From assembly GCA_021297855.1 (NCBI GenBank), contig JAJTHM010000004.1:1-43142 (forward strand): a stretch of 43,142 nucleotides of DNA. Direction: 5' to 3'. Source of the DNA: Sphingobacteriales bacterium. Lineage in GTDB: Bacteria > Bacteroidota > Bacteroidia > Chitinophagales > JADJOU01. Below the pieces are notes generated by a model that was given only the letters and a program-made list of their open reading frames with translations, did no database searches and was not told the DNA's origin. The position numbers were made by a program, and so were the translations under genes. This document shows, one piece after another, positions 24,593 to 33,671 of this stretch (its first letter is position 1; each line of letters opens with the position of its first letter).

Positions 24593-25198
24593 ATTATCAA
24601 ATTTATTGTCTTTTTTACATTTTATATATTTTCTCCTTCTATTCAAAGCAAGTCAGTTGATAAATCTTATGAATTGTATCTAGAGATAGGACTGTCAAAG
24701 ATTGTTAGTTATTCGGCGTTTAGGGCAGGGATGCGAGGCTATAATCAATTTTCACATTCAAAATCAATACTGACAATCATCGATTTTTCCTTGCCTTCGG
24801 ATAAAAGTCGCTTCTTTGTTATTAATATTGATCAGAAAAAATTGTTGTTTACTTCATTGGTAGCGCACGGAAAAAATTCAGGAATTTGTGTTGCAAAAGA
24901 TTTTTCAAATGTAGATGGATCTCTCAAATCAAGCTTAGGTTTTTATCTAGTAGGTAAGCGTATTATAAGCCCAAAACATGGCACCGCACTTATGCTCTAT
25001 GGTTTAGAAAAAGGAAAAAATGACAATGCCTGTCGTCGAGAAATTATTCTCCATGGAGCAGATTATGTGAGTGAAAAATACATCAAGAAACATGGACGAC
25101 TTGGAAGGAGTTGGGGCTGCCCTGCTTTACCCCAAGAGCTAATTATTCAAGTAGTGCCAGTTCTTGCCAATGGCAGTATTTTATATATTCATTGTTAA
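24593..25198 (+). CDS. YkuD_2-type L,D-transpeptidase-like protein with probable ATT start
   Basis: From TTG 24674 the frame encodes a 174-residue YkuD_2 domain with VAHGKNSG, the histidine in IILHGADY and the catalytic cysteine in RSWGCPALP. The domain matches the protein at 115-768. Upstream, in frame, 27 more codons encode a classic signal peptide ([20 protein letters not shown]), but between the in-frame TAA at 24578-24580 and TTG 24674 there is no ATG, GTG or TTG. An ATT at 24593 fits as a start and gives about 201 residues. Either ATT is used or the ATG was lost. It lies just upstream of a large L,D-transpeptidase. Confidence 0.7.
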   Translation: MIKFIVFFTFYIFSPSIQSKSVDKSYELYLEIGLSKIVSYSAFRAGMRGYNQFSHSKSILTIIDFSLPSDKSRFFVINIDQKKLLFTSLVAHGKNSGICVAKDFSNVDGSLKSSLGFYLVGKRIISPKHGTALMLYGLEKGKNDNACRREIILHGADYVSEKYIKKHGRLGRSWGCPALPQELIIQVVPVLANGSILYIHC

Positions 25199-25206
25199 AT
25201 AGAGCT

Positions 25207-26862
25207 ATGTTTTCTTTTTTTAAATTTGACCAAGTTATTACTTATCTAAAATTACATTTTAATTATATTGGAGGAGCTAGTTTAATTGTATTTGTAATTG
25301 TTATTTTCGCTTTTAAAAAATGCAATGCGGCTGAGATTAAGCCCATAATGAACGAAGATGTCTGCCTCAATCTATCTAAGAATTATTCAGATTTTATTTT
25401 AGACAGTTTGGTCATAGAAAATTATTTTTTATTAAGCAATTCAGATGATAGTATCCGCAGTCAAGTTCGTGAGTTTTATCATGCGAGGGCTCATCAGTTT
25501 GCTTGGTTCAATCCCTGTGGTTTGGCAACTGCTGCATCTACCTTCAATGAATTGATGAAAAATTATCAGTCAGAATCTGGAACGAATAGGATTAAACATA
25601 CCGTACTAGATTCCTTGCTCACGAATGCGCTGAATGATGAAAATAAATTTCTAAAAAACTGGAATCAAGTGAGTTGGTTGGAATATTTATTGACAGAAAG
25701 TTTCTTTCAATATGCCCCAAAAATGTATAGTGGTTCTACCGAAAATCTTAGAGATTTATCGTGGTTTATTCCCCGAAGAAAGAAAAATTATTCTGCTTTA
25801 TTAGATTCATTGATTAGTTCCACGAATCAGAATCAATTTATCGAGCCCCTCAATCCATATTATATTAAATTGAAGAAAAAGCTGGTAGAATTTAAAAGAA
25901 TTGATAAAGAAGGAACCTATCCTTTATCAGTTTTTGATAGCCTAAATTTAAGGGTTGGAGATACCGATAGAGGGATTTCGATTTTAAAAAAACAATTATT
26001 TATTCTAGACGATTGGAAAGAAACAGATGAGAGTGCAATATATACCTCTGCTTTAAGAGATGCGGTTATGTATTTTCAAATGAGAATGGGATTAGTGCAA
26101 ACAGGAATTATAGATAAAAAAACAATTACCGAGCTCAATACGCCTGTTAAAGATAGAATTAAGCAAATTCTACTCAATCTAGAACGACTGCGATGGGTAC
26201 CTTCCACCATGCCACAGAATTTTTTTCTAGTAAATATTCCTGAATATAAATTACATGTTATCGAAAATGGGAAACCTTTGTTTGATATGAATGTGATTGT
26301 CGGAAAAACAATGCACAAAACGGTTATTTTTGAAGAAAAAATATCATCCGTGGTGTTAAATCCATATTGGAATATTCCAAAAAGTATCGTTGAAAATGAA
26401 ATCAGGAAACATATGAATCGTGACAGGAATTATCTTTCAAGAAATAATATGGAAATCGTTACCAATGGGAATGAAATTGTATATAGACAAAAGCCAGGCG
26501 ATAAAAATGCCTTGGGTAAAATAAAATTTCTATTCCCCAATCACTACAATATTTATCTTCATGATGCCCCAGCTAAAAGCCTGTTTAAAGTGAATGAACG
26601 AGCTTTTTCGCATGGATGCATTCGAGTAGCTGAAGCTAGGAAATTAGTTTTATACATTCTGAATAAACAAGAAACATGGTCGGTAGAAAAACTGGATGCC
26701 ATTCTTGCGACCAATAAAGAAAAACATATCGCTATTTCACCTGCAATGCCAGTTTTTATAGCATATTTTACTAGTTGGGTTGATCATAAAGGAGCCTTAC
26801 ATTTCAGAAACGATATTTATGGCTTAGATAAACGATTGGAGTTAGAAATTTTTGGAGAGTAA
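25207..26862 (+). CDS. L,D-transpeptidase (YcbB/LdtD-like) with peptidoglycan-binding domain
   Basis: A 551-residue envelope enzyme. After a membrane anchor (about 18-36, IGGASLIVFVIVIFAFK) comes a helical scaffold domain, a peptidoglycan-binding domain (about 285-325, ALRDAVMYFQMRMGLVQTG) and the YkuD catalytic domain (about 345-500). The active site is AFSHGCIRVAEA with the catalytic cysteine; the upstream LNPYWNIPKSI motif is typical of the YcbB group. It would make 3-3 crosslinks in peptidoglycan. The frame extends to 25111, but the ATG at 25207 follows the YkuD_2 stop by eight bases and precedes the anchor. Confidence 0.92.
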   Translation: MFSFFKFDQVITYLKLHFNYIGGASLIVFVIVIFAFKKCNAAEIKPIMNEDVCLNLSKNYSDFILDSLVIENYFLLSNSDDSIRSQVREFYHARAHQFAWFNPCGLATAASTFNELMKNYQSESGTNRIKHTVLDSLLTNALNDENKFLKNWNQVSWLEYLLTESFFQYAPKMYSGSTENLRDLSWFIPRRKKNYSALLDSLISSTNQNQFIEPLNPYYIKLKKKLVEFKRIDKEGTYPLSVFDSLNLRVGDTDRGISILKKQLFILDDWKETDESAIYTSALRDAVMYFQMRMGLVQTGIIDKKTITELNTPVKDRIKQILLNLERLRWVPSTMPQNFFLVNIPEYKLHVIENGKPLFDMNVIVGKTMHKTVIFEEKISSVVLNPYWNIPKSIVENEIRKHMNRDRNYLSRNNMEIVTNGNEIVYRQKPGDKNALGKIKFLFPNHYNIYLHDAPAKSLFKVNERAFSHGCIRVAEARKLVLYILNKQETWSVEKLDAILATNKEKHIAISPAMPVFIAYFTSWVDHKGALHFRNDIYGLDKRLELEIFGE

Positions 26863-26921
26863 AGAAAGAGATGAGAAGTAGTAGGAAATCTCTTGTTGGT
26901 TGCGTCTTTTGATCAAGGCCT

Positions 26922-27935
26922 CTAAAACTGCTTCAAAAACCGCATATCATTTTGCCAAAATAGCCGAAGATCATTGATTTGATAATAGAGCATAGCGATG
27001 CGTTCTATGCCCATACCAAAGGCGAAACCGTTGTATTTCTCCGTATCGATATTGCAATTTTTTAAAACCGCGGGATCTACCATGCCACAGCCCCCTATCT
27101 CTACCCAGCCTGTTTTTTTGCAGACAGAGCATCCTTTTTGATCACAGATAAAGCAGGCAATGTCCACCTCAGCGCTCGGTTCAGTAAAGGGAAAATATGA
27201 AGGGCGAAGTCGAATATTATCAGAACCGAACATCTCTTTGGCAAAATAGTATATACATTGTTTCAAATCTGCAAAAGATACGCCTTCATCAATATACAAT
27301 CCTTCTATTTGATGAAAAGTACAATGGGCTCTGGCGGAAATAGTCTCATTGCGATACACTCGACCAGGTGTGATAATTCTGAGCGGAAGGGGTTTGGTTT
27401 CGAGTGCTAGAATTTGCGAACTCGAGGTATGGGTGCGCAGAAGGAATTCTAAATTTTCTGTCAAGAAGAAAGTGTCCTGCATGTCTCTCGCAGGGTGGTC
27501 TTGTGGCATATTGAGTGCGGTAAAATTATGCCAGTCGTTGACTATTTCTGGACCTTCGAAGATCGTAAAACCTATGCGTTCGAAGATGTCGATCATTTTT
27601 CGTTTAGTCTTGGTAATTGGGTGCAGTCCACCTACTTGTCCATGGAAAGCAGGAGCTGTCAAGTCGAAATCTACCTGACTTCCTTCCTGCGTATGTTCAA
27701 AAATTTCTTTAGATTCATTCCATTTGGTATCAGCCTGATTTTTTACTTCATTGACCAGAAGTCCAAAATCTTTTCTCAACTCTGCGGGCACTTCTGCTAT
27801 GAGAGACATAGCCTCTTTCAGCTTGCCTTTAGTGCCAAGAAAGGCGATTCTAAATTTTTCTACATCATCCTTTTTCTCAATCCTGTATTGAGATATTTCT
27901 TCCTTGAGTGCTTGAATTTTCTGTCTCCAATCCAT
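26922..27935 (-). CDS. pheS: Phenylalanyl-tRNA synthetase alpha subunit PheS
   Basis: A 337-residue catalytic alpha chain of the alpha2-beta2 enzyme that charges tRNA-Phe. It has an N-terminal coiled coil, then LGTKGKLKEAM, the class II motif 2 region (ALNMPQDHPARDMQDTF; HTSSSQILAL; GRVYRNE) and motif 3 (GFAFGMGIERIAML). An inserted cysteine cluster (CFICDQKGCSVC, a CxxCx4CxxC pattern) is usual in Bacteroidota PheS. It converges on the L,D-transpeptidase gene and is divergent from rho. Confidence 0.96.
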   Translation of the reverse strand: MDWRQKIQALKEEISQYRIEKKDDVEKFRIAFLGTKGKLKEAMSLIAEVPAELRKDFGLLVNEVKNQADTKWNESKEIFEHTQEGSQVDFDLTAPAFHGQVGGLHPITKTKRKMIDIFERIGFTIFEGPEIVNDWHNFTALNMPQDHPARDMQDTFFLTENLEFLLRTHTSSSQILALETKPLPLRIITPGRVYRNETISARAHCTFHQIEGLYIDEGVSFADLKQCIYYFAKEMFGSDNIRLRPSYFPFTEPSAEVDIACFICDQKGCSVCKKTGWVEIGGCGMVDPAVLKNCNIDTEKYNGFAFGMGIERIAMLYYQINDLRLFWQNDMRFLKQF

Positions 27936-28050
27936 GGATTATATCATTGCGAATAAAATTCGGGTAACTGTTGATTGTATATTTAAGGCACAAAGTTTGA
28001 TTTTTTTTGGCAATTCTGAATAAAAAAATATTGTAATAAAAAATAAAGTA

Positions 28051-28058
28051 TAAATTTG
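28051..28058 (+). promoter_or_regulatory. -7 promoter box for rho
   Basis: TAAATTTG (TAnnTTTG) with a TTG 17 bases upstream (28031-28033), slightly closer than usual. It implies a leader of about 125 bases before the rho ATG. I saw no clear structure in that leader. Confidence 0.45.
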
Positions 28059-28188
28059 CAATAGATTTGAATTAAAAGCGAAAGCGAATTTCAAATTTTC
28101 TAAGATAAATCCAAATATTCTTATTGTTCATTCACATTTGAAGTTAATTCAATTTTTATTTAAACTTATTTATAAATCATAATCTCAT

Positions 28189-29709
28189 ATGATGGAAAAC
28201 CCCAATTTAGAGGACGATAACAAACCGAAGAGAAGACGTATCCCAAAGATTACGGCAGAAGGAAATGAAGAAATACTTGAAGTGACTCCAGAACTTGTAC
28301 CCGAAAAGGTTTTAATAAAATTGGAAGAGGATCCAATAGCTAAGAAAAAGCCTAAAAAGACCAAGCCAGTCATAGAAGAAAAGCCTGAAATCCATTTAGT
28401 AGAAAATGAGGAGGTAAAGGTGTCTCCAAAAATAGAAGAAAATAAGGAGACTCAAATAGCTGAAGAAGACAATCCCATCTCGGAAGAGACTGAGCGTATG
28501 GAAGGACTCCCTCAAGAAGAAATCGTTGAAGAGATTGAAGATAAAGTTAAATTATCTGTTGAAGAAAAAAATAGAATTCTTCAAGAACTAGATGGAAAAG
28601 TAGATGCTGAAGGAGTTTTGGAAATTACCAATGAACAATTCGGCTTTTTGCGCTCAGCACACTATAATTATTTGCCTTCACCCGATGATGTCTATGTTTC
28701 TCCATCTCAAATTAGATTGTTTGGACTAAAAACAGGTGATACAATTGTAGGACCCATCCGACCTCCGAAAGAAGGTGAGCGCTATTTTGCCCTACAGAAA
28801 GCAGTCTTAGTCAATGGTATGACAGTAGAGGCGGTAAAAGACCGGGTGCCATTTGAATATTTGACTCCATTATTTCCTTATGAACCCATGAAACTCTCCA
28901 TAGACAATGACCCGAAAAAAGTGACGGGTCGTATTATGGATTTATTTACCCCGATAGGGAAGGGACAACGTGGAATGATTGTATCGCAACCAAAAACAGG
29001 TAAAACGACTGTTCTTAAAGACATAGCAAATTCCATAGCCATTAATCATCCTGAGGTTTACCTTATGGTTTTACTCATAGATGAAAGACCAGAAGAAGTG
29101 ACTGATATGCAGCGAAGTGTGAATGCGGAAGTTATTGCCTCCACCTTTGATGAGCCTGCAGACAAACACGTTAAAATTTCCAATATTGTATTGCAAAAGG
29201 CAAAAAGATTGGTAGAAAGTGGACATGATGTGGTCATATTATTAGATTCAATTACGAGACTAGCTAGAGCTTATAATACCGTAGCGCCTTCTTCAGGAAA
29301 GGTGTTGTCTGGGGGTGTAGAAGCGAATGCTATGCAAAAGCCAAAGCAATTCTTCGGCGCCGCTCGTAAAATCGAAAACGGAGGCTCGTTGACAATTATC
29401 GCTACTGCCCTTGTAGACACAGGTTCTAAAATGGATGAAGTGATCTTTGAAGAATTTAAGGGAACCGGTAATATGGAACTCCAATTAGAAAGAAAACTTT
29501 CGAATAAGCGAATCTATCCAGCGATAGATTTAGTGCCGTCGTCCACTCGAAGAGATGACCTTTTACAACCAAAAGAAATTCATCAGAAAATGCAAATACT
29601 TCGCCAACAGATGGGAGATATGAATGCAGATGAAGCCATGCAGTTTTTACTTCAACACATGCGCGGAACCAGCAGCAATGAAGAATTTTTCATTCGGATG
29701 AATAGTTAA
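28189..29709 (+). CDS. rho: Transcription termination factor Rho with an acidic N-terminal extension
   Basis: A 506-residue RNA-dependent ATPase that ends transcription. The first 120 or so residues are a low-complexity Lys/Glu-rich extension, common in Bacteroidota Rho. Then come the RNA-binding cold-shock-like domain (about 130-210: [20 protein letters not shown]), and the RecA-like motor with the P-loop [10 protein letters not shown] (about 267-276), [14 protein letters not shown], and [14 protein letters not shown], plus the Q- and R-loop parts (GGVEANAM). The ATG at 28189 is followed by a second ATG, so the start could be one codon later. Confidence 0.96.
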   Translation: MMENPNLEDDNKPKRRRIPKITAEGNEEILEVTPELVPEKVLIKLEEDPIAKKKPKKTKPVIEEKPEIHLVENEEVKVSPKIEENKETQIAEEDNPISEETERMEGLPQEEIVEEIEDKVKLSVEEKNRILQELDGKVDAEGVLEITNEQFGFLRSAHYNYLPSPDDVYVSPSQIRLFGLKTGDTIVGPIRPPKEGERYFALQKAVLVNGMTVEAVKDRVPFEYLTPLFPYEPMKLSIDNDPKKVTGRIMDLFTPIGKGQRGMIVSQPKTGKTTVLKDIANSIAINHPEVYLMVLLIDERPEEVTDMQRSVNAEVIASTFDEPADKHVKISNIVLQKAKRLVESGHDVVILLDSITRLARAYNTVAPSSGKVLSGGVEANAMQKPKQFFGAARKIENGGSLTIIATALVDTGSKMDEVIFEEFKGTGNMELQLERKLSNKRIYPAIDLVPSSTRRDDLLQPKEIHQKMQILRQQMGDMNADEAMQFLLQHMRGTSSNEEFFIRMNS

Positions 29710-29890
29710 AAGTCGTTCTAAAGAAACTACAACGGGATATGTTATGACATAAATAGTGTCATTTTTACCTCCATTTTACCAAAATTTTATGAATTGCTGA
29801 CAGAATAGCACTAAAATGGCTCTGGCATGGAATCTGATGCATTTAATTTTAGAATCTAAAATAAATCAATAAACATAAAAATTTAATCAC

Positions 29891-30160
29891 ATGAACGTAA
29901 AACCATTAGCAGACAGAGTGCTGGTTCAGCCAGCCGAAGCAGAAGAAAAAACAGCTTCAGGAATTATTATCCCTGATACCGCCAAGGAAAAACCGATGAG
30001 AGGGACCGTAGTAGCTGCTGGTCCGGGGAAAAAAGATGAGCCTACTACAGTGAAAGTAGGAGATACCGTCCTTTATGGAAAGTATAGCGGTACCGAAATT
30101 CAAGTTGATGGGAAAGATTTCCTCATGATGAGAGAGAGCGATATTTTCGCTATCGTCTAA
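29891..30160 (+). CDS. groES: Co-chaperonin GroES
   Basis: An 89-residue lid subunit of the GroEL-GroES folding chamber. The sequence [21 protein letters not shown] includes the mobile loop (about 17-33), and the family signature continues with [12 protein letters not shown] and [14 protein letters not shown]. It is followed by groEL after 42 bases in one operon. The 180-base spacer from rho shows neither a good TAnnTTTG box nor a full CIRCE operator, so its heat-shock control cannot be read from the sequence. Confidence 0.98.
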   Translation: MNVKPLADRVLVQPAEAEEKTASGIIIPDTAKEKPMRGTVVAAGPGKKDEPTTVKVGDTVLYGKYSGTEIQVDGKDFLMMRESDIFAIV

Positions 30161-30202
30161 CCTTATTCAAAATTCATTATTAAAATTAAAAATTAGATAG
30201 AT

Positions 30203-31837
30203 ATGTCAAAAATTATAAGTTATAACACAGAATCAAGAGATAAATTAAAAAGCGGTGTAGATCAACTCGCCAATGCAGTGAAGGTAACTTTAGGGCCAAA
30301 AGGTAGAAATGTAGTTATCGAAAAAAAATACGGTGCACCTCATATCACAAAAGACGGTGTCACGGTGGCAAAAGAAATAGAGCTGGAAGATCCAATCGAA
30401 AACATGGGTGCACAGATGGTCAAAGAAGTTGCTTCTAAAACCAATGATCAGGCGGGTGATGGAACAACAACAGCTACCGTTTTAGCTCAGGCTATTATCA
30501 CTCCAGGTTTGAAAGCATTGGTGAGTGGAGCCAATCCAATGGATTTGAAAAAAGGTATTGACTTAGCCGTCAGTAAAGTAGTAGCGCATTTGAAAGAAAA
30601 TTCTCAAATGGTAGGCGATGACAACGATAAAATCAAGCAAATAGCGACTATTTCTGCGAATAATGATATCGAAATAGGAACTTTGATTGCGGAAGCTATG
30701 GCTAAAGTGAAAAAAGAAGGTGTGATCACAGTAGAGGAGGCAAAAGGAACGCAAACGGAAGTGAAGGTAGTAGAAGGAATGCAGTTTGATAGAGGTTATA
30801 TCTCTCCTTATTTCATTACGAATACTGAGAAAATGGAAGCTGATTTGGAAAATCCATTTATCCTCATTACCGATAAGAAAATATCTACGATGAAAGATAT
30901 TCTTCCAATTTTGGAGAAAACGGTTCAGACAGGAAGACCTATGCTTATCATAGCAGAGGACCTAGAAGGCGAAGCACTGACTACTTTAGTGTTGAATAGA
31001 CTAAGAGGTACTTTGAAAATAGCTGCTGTCAAGGCTCCAGGATTTGGAGATAGAAGAAAAGCTATGTTGGAAGATATCGCGATTTTGACTGGTGGTACCT
31101 TGATCAATGAAGAAAGAGGCTTCAAATTAGAAGCTGCTGAATTGGATATGTTGGGTTCTGCAGAGAAAGTAACTATCGACAAAGACAATACCACTATCGT
31201 CAATGGTGCTGGAAAATCAGATGATATCAAAGCGAGAGTAGCTCAAATCAAAGCGCAAATCGAAACGACGACTTCTGATTATGATAGAGAGAAATTGCAA
31301 GAGCGTTTGGCTAAACTATCTGGTGGAGTGGCTGTACTTTATGTAGGTGCTGCTACAGAGATGGAAATGAAAGAGAAAAAAGATAGAGTAGATGATGCAC
31401 TAGCTGCTACGAAAGCTGCAGTAGAAGAAGGCGTGATCCCTGGTGGTGGCGTAGGCTATATCAGAGCACTAGATGCTTTAGCAAAATTAAAAGGCGAAAA
31501 CGACGACCAACAAACTGGTATCGAAATTATCAAAAAAGCGATTCAATCTCCTTTGAGACAAATTTGTGAAAATGCAGGTGTAGAAGGCTCAGTCGTAGTG
31601 AATAAAGTCATGGATGGGAAAGCTGATTTCGGTTACAATGCAAGAGAAGATAAGTATGAAAATCTTTATAAAGCAGGTGTAATTGATCCAGCGAAAGTGG
31701 CAAGAGTAGCATTGGAAAATGCAGCTTCAATTGCGGCTATGTTATTGACTACAGAAGCGGTAATTGTAGAGAAGCCAAAGGCTGAAGAACCTCATTCGCA
31801 TGGCATGCCAGGCGGCGGAATGGGTGGAATGATGTAA
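30203..31837 (+). CDS. groEL: Chaperonin GroEL
   Basis: A 544-residue 60-kDa chaperonin that folds proteins in a double ring. It has [16 protein letters not shown] near the start, the ATP-binding [11 protein letters not shown] stretch with its catalytic aspartate, the apical domain with [14 protein letters not shown], the signature [18 protein letters not shown] and a Gly/Met-rich tail ending [10 protein letters not shown]. Length and tail are standard. Three hairpins follow its stop. Confidence 0.98.
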   Translation: MSKIISYNTESRDKLKSGVDQLANAVKVTLGPKGRNVVIEKKYGAPHITKDGVTVAKEIELEDPIENMGAQMVKEVASKTNDQAGDGTTTATVLAQAIITPGLKALVSGANPMDLKKGIDLAVSKVVAHLKENSQMVGDDNDKIKQIATISANNDIEIGTLIAEAMAKVKKEGVITVEEAKGTQTEVKVVEGMQFDRGYISPYFITNTEKMEADLENPFILITDKKISTMKDILPILEKTVQTGRPMLIIAEDLEGEALTTLVLNRLRGTLKIAAVKAPGFGDRRKAMLEDIAILTGGTLINEERGFKLEAAELDMLGSAEKVTIDKDNTTIVNGAGKSDDIKARVAQIKAQIETTTSDYDREKLQERLAKLSGGVAVLYVGAATEMEMKEKKDRVDDALAATKAAVEEGVIPGGGVGYIRALDALAKLKGENDDQQTGIEIIKKAIQSPLRQICENAGVEGSVVVNKVMDGKADFGYNAREDKYENLYKAGVIDPAKVARVALENAASIAAMLLTTEAVIVEKPKAEEPHSHGMPGGGMGGMM

Positions 31838-31846
31838 CCCAATCTC

Positions 31847-31878
31847 GCATTCAAAATTTTCTAAACAATTTTGAATGC
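31847..31878. repeat. Hairpin 1 after groEL
   Basis: A perfect 12-bp inverted repeat, GCATTCAAAATT and AATTTTGAATGC, with an eight-base loop. It starts nine bases after the groEL stop. No T-run follows, so it may protect the mRNA 3' end or slow polymerase rather than terminate. Confidence 0.7.
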
Positions 31879-31888
31879 ATAGAGTGGG

Positions 31889-31949
31889 TTATACCGTGCT
31901 TGTTTTTGTTTCTCACGTTTGTGAGATTACAAAAACTTATACGGTATAA
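31889..31949. repeat. Long imperfect hairpin 2 after groEL
   Basis: A 61-base structure. The outer arms TTATACCGT and ACGGTATAA pair perfectly, then GTTTTTGT pairs with ACAAAAAC, and CTCAC with GTGAG around a four-base loop. The ACGGTATAA end recurs at 33655-33663 beside another hairpin, so it may be a dispersed element. Confidence 0.7.
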
Positions 31950-31963
31950 TAATTCTAAATTTT

Positions 31964-32003
31964 AAACCTGATGGAAATTTATTTTTCTGTCAGGTTTTTT
32001 TTG
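31964..32003 (+). terminator. Intrinsic terminator of groESL
   Basis: The stem AAACCTGA (31964-31971) pairs with TCAGGTTT (31990-31997), with an inner GAAA/TTTC pairing, and runs into eight T residues. It is the third hairpin after groEL and the only one with a proper T-tail. Confidence 0.8.
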
Positions 32004-32032
32004 TTTTGTGTTTTTTGTGACTTCTTCGAGAA

Positions 32033-32090
32033 CCTTTGTGATATAGTTATTTCACAGAGTTGCACAAAGGAAACACAGAGTTTCACAGAG
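32033..32090. repeat. CACAAAGG / CACAGAG intergenic repeat
   Basis: CCTTTGTG (32033-32040) and CACAAAGG (32063-32070) form an 8-bp inverted repeat, and CACAGAG occurs three times between 32053 and 32090. Similar CACAAAG ends flank the GxxExxY remnant at 33358-33495. With the three hairpins this accounts for most of the 338-base gap after groEL. Confidence 0.55.
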
Positions 32091-32129
32091 GATTTTAAAT
32101 TGAGGATTAGTTTTATAGTAAACTTTTTG

Positions 32130-32137
32130 TAATTTTG
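32130..32137 (+). promoter_or_regulatory. -7 promoter box for the small secreted protein
   Basis: TAATTTTG (TAnnTTTG) lies 38 bases before the ATG at 32176. Confidence 0.5.
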
Positions 32138-32175
32138 GAACAAGTAAATCCTTATTTATTAAACTAGCTATTCAA

Positions 32176-32544
32176 ATGAAAATATATCTACTTTTTGTTT
32201 TAGTTTTTTACTCAGGTTTATCATATGCTCAATCAAAAGAGCAGACTATAAAAAGATTCCATAAGAACAAAAGATTATCTACAATAGAAACATGGGATAA
32301 GGAACGAAGAACTGGTCGCTTTTTATGTTTAAATTCCAAAGGAGATACCCTTGTGAATTATCAGTTAAGGAACTATGATGGCTACGCTAAAGTTAAAGCA
32401 CATTATTATTCTAATGGACAAGTGAAAAAAACCGAGTTTAAAGAAGTCGCTGCTAATGGAAACCGATTAAAAGAGGAAGAGTTTGAGTTTGATACCAAAG
32501 GAAAAGAAACAGGTGCAATGGCAACGGTTGATATTACGGAATAA
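32176..32544 (+). CDS. Hypothetical small secreted protein
   Basis: A 122-residue protein with a clear signal peptide ending SYAQ (about residues 1-19). The mature part is beta-rich and charged: RRTGRFLCLNSKGDTLVNYQ and YSNGQVKKTEFKEVAANG, with the G-D/N-G turns seen in YwqK/MORN-like repeats. I do not recognise a defined family. It is a single gene convergent with xth. Confidence 0.7.
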   Translation: MKIYLLFVLVFYSGLSYAQSKEQTIKRFHKNKRLSTIETWDKERRTGRFLCLNSKGDTLVNYQLRNYDGYAKVKAHYYSNGQVKKTEFKEVAANGNRLKEEEFEFDTKGKETGAMATVDITE

Positions 32545-32553
32545 CTATGTACT

Positions 32554-33321
32554 CTATTTTAAAATTACCCCAAGTGGACAATGGTCGCTATGCTTAGCTT
32601 CTGGTAAGATAAAAGCCTCCGTCAAATTTTCTTTTAGTGATTCTGAAATGGATATATAATCTATTCTCCAGCCTTTGTTTTCAAGCCGCACAGTAGGAAA
32701 TCGAGCTGTCCACCAAGTATAAGCATGCAATATGTCAGGATTTAAATACCTAAAACTATCCAGCATACCACTTCCAAACCATTTTGTCATCCATTCGCGT
32801 TCGGCAGGTAAAAACCCTGAAGTCTTTTGATTTGTTTTAGGGCTGTGGAGGTCAATTTCAGTATGGGCGATATTGTAATCTCCTAATACGATAAGATGGG
32901 AATATTTCTTTTTCATTTCTTCAATAAAGCCAAAGTAATAATCCAGAAACTCATATTTCAAATTTTGTCTTTCTTCTCCTGATGTTCCTGAAGGGAAGTA
33001 CGTATTGATAAGAGTAAAATTATCATAAATGGCTATGAGTGTTCTACCTTCTTTGTCGAAAAACTCGTGCCCCATCCCTTCGATGACTTCGTTTGGTTTG
33101 GTTTTCGAGATAATACCTACTCCACTATAGCCTTTCTTTTCTGCACTCAACCAATAAGTATGATAACCTAAATCTTGAAATGCCTTTTCATCGATATCTT
33201 CCTTGTTTGCTTTGAGTTCTTGAAATCCTAGTATATCTGGATTTTCATTTTTAATGAAATCAATTAAACCTTTTTTCATGGCGGCACGTATGCCATTGAC
33301 GTTGTAGGAGAGGATTTTCAT
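32554..33321 (-). CDS. xth: Exodeoxyribonuclease III / AP endonuclease
   Basis: A 255-residue exonuclease III family enzyme that cuts abasic sites in base excision repair. It shows MKILSYNVNGIRAAMKKG, the metal-binding glutamate in GFQELKA, YSGVGIISK, the catalytic GDYNIAHTEIDL and the C-terminal SDHCPLG histidine. The frame extends to 33342, but the ATG at 33321 matches the family start. A GxxExxY remnant with inverted repeats starts directly upstream, nine bases before this ATG. Confidence 0.95.
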   Translation of the reverse strand: MKILSYNVNGIRAAMKKGLIDFIKNENPDILGFQELKANKEDIDEKAFQDLGYHTYWLSAEKKGYSGVGIISKTKPNEVIEGMGHEFFDKEGRTLIAIYDNFTLINTYFPSGTSGEERQNLKYEFLDYYFGFIEEMKKKYSHLIVLGDYNIAHTEIDLHSPKTNQKTSGFLPAEREWMTKWFGSGMLDSFRYLNPDILHAYTWWTARFPTVRLENKGWRIDYISISESLKENLTEAFILPEAKHSDHCPLGVILK

Positions 33322-33329
33322 TTTTATTT

Positions 33330-33532
33330 GCCACAAAGGCACTAAGTTCTATTTAATTTACAAATCTACTAATTCAAATGCAATACAAGCTTCATATATT
33401 TTTTCTAGCAAGCCAAGTCCTAATTCTTTATGAATTCTAAAACATACATCAACAATATCCTTGCCGATTTTTTCTTCAAAATCTGTAGTTTTCATTCTAC
33501 TCCTTTTAAAAAATCCTTTGCGTCTTTGTGGC
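33330..33532 (-). mobile_element. Remnant GxxExxY cassette flanked by inverted repeats
   Basis: GCCACAAAG (33330-33338) and its inverted copy CTTTGTGGC (33524-33532) bracket a truncated GxxExxY gene. With one mismatch the match extends to 11 of 12 bases. The unit lies directly upstream of xth. Its end sequences differ from those of the cassette at 16708-17176, but the one-gene layout is the same. Confidence 0.5.
33358..33495 (-). pseudogene. Truncated GxxExxY family gene
   Basis: A 45-codon frame that encodes the typical start of a GxxExxY protein: KIGKDIVDVCFRIHKELG and the signature GLLEKIY. It stops after AFELVDL, before the nuclease-like half. Full members have about 125 residues, so the last two thirds are gone. 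It is a decayed relative of the gene at 16750-17127 but belongs to a different subgroup by its first residues. Confidence 0.8.
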
Positions 33533-33538
33533 TATAAT

Positions 33539-33589
33539 ACCAATAGCGGTTTTAAAATGGTCCAACCCATTTTAAAACCTTGCTATGGT
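33539..33589. repeat. Strong intergenic hairpin beside the GxxExxY remnant
   Basis: A perfect 13-bp stem GGTTTTAAAATGG/CCATTTTAAAACC with a six-base loop. An outer, slightly offset pairing of ACCAATAGC with GCTATGGT extends it. From here to the toxin gene at 33672 I see only this hairpin and an ACGGTATAA end like that after groEL. Confidence 0.75.
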
Positions 33590-33671
33590 AAATGCCGTAG
33601 CTGTATTTGTTTAGTGCAATTAGCCATGCGACATTGGACTATTACTAATACGCTTACGGTATAACTTTCAT

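Noticed and set aside
27349-27956. Plus-strand frames of 109 and 153 codons opposite pheS
   Set aside because: Antisense shadows of a strongly conserved gene, with no family resemblance.
29786-29850. CIRCE operator or sigma-54 promoter upstream of groES
   Set aside because: Only a half-match to the CIRCE arm (AGCACT) is present, and the GG to GC spacing of the sigma-54-like stretch is wrong.
33461-33664. Plus-strand 67-codon frame across the hairpin
   Set aside because: It runs antisense through the GxxExxY remnant and through a palindrome; composition is not protein-like.
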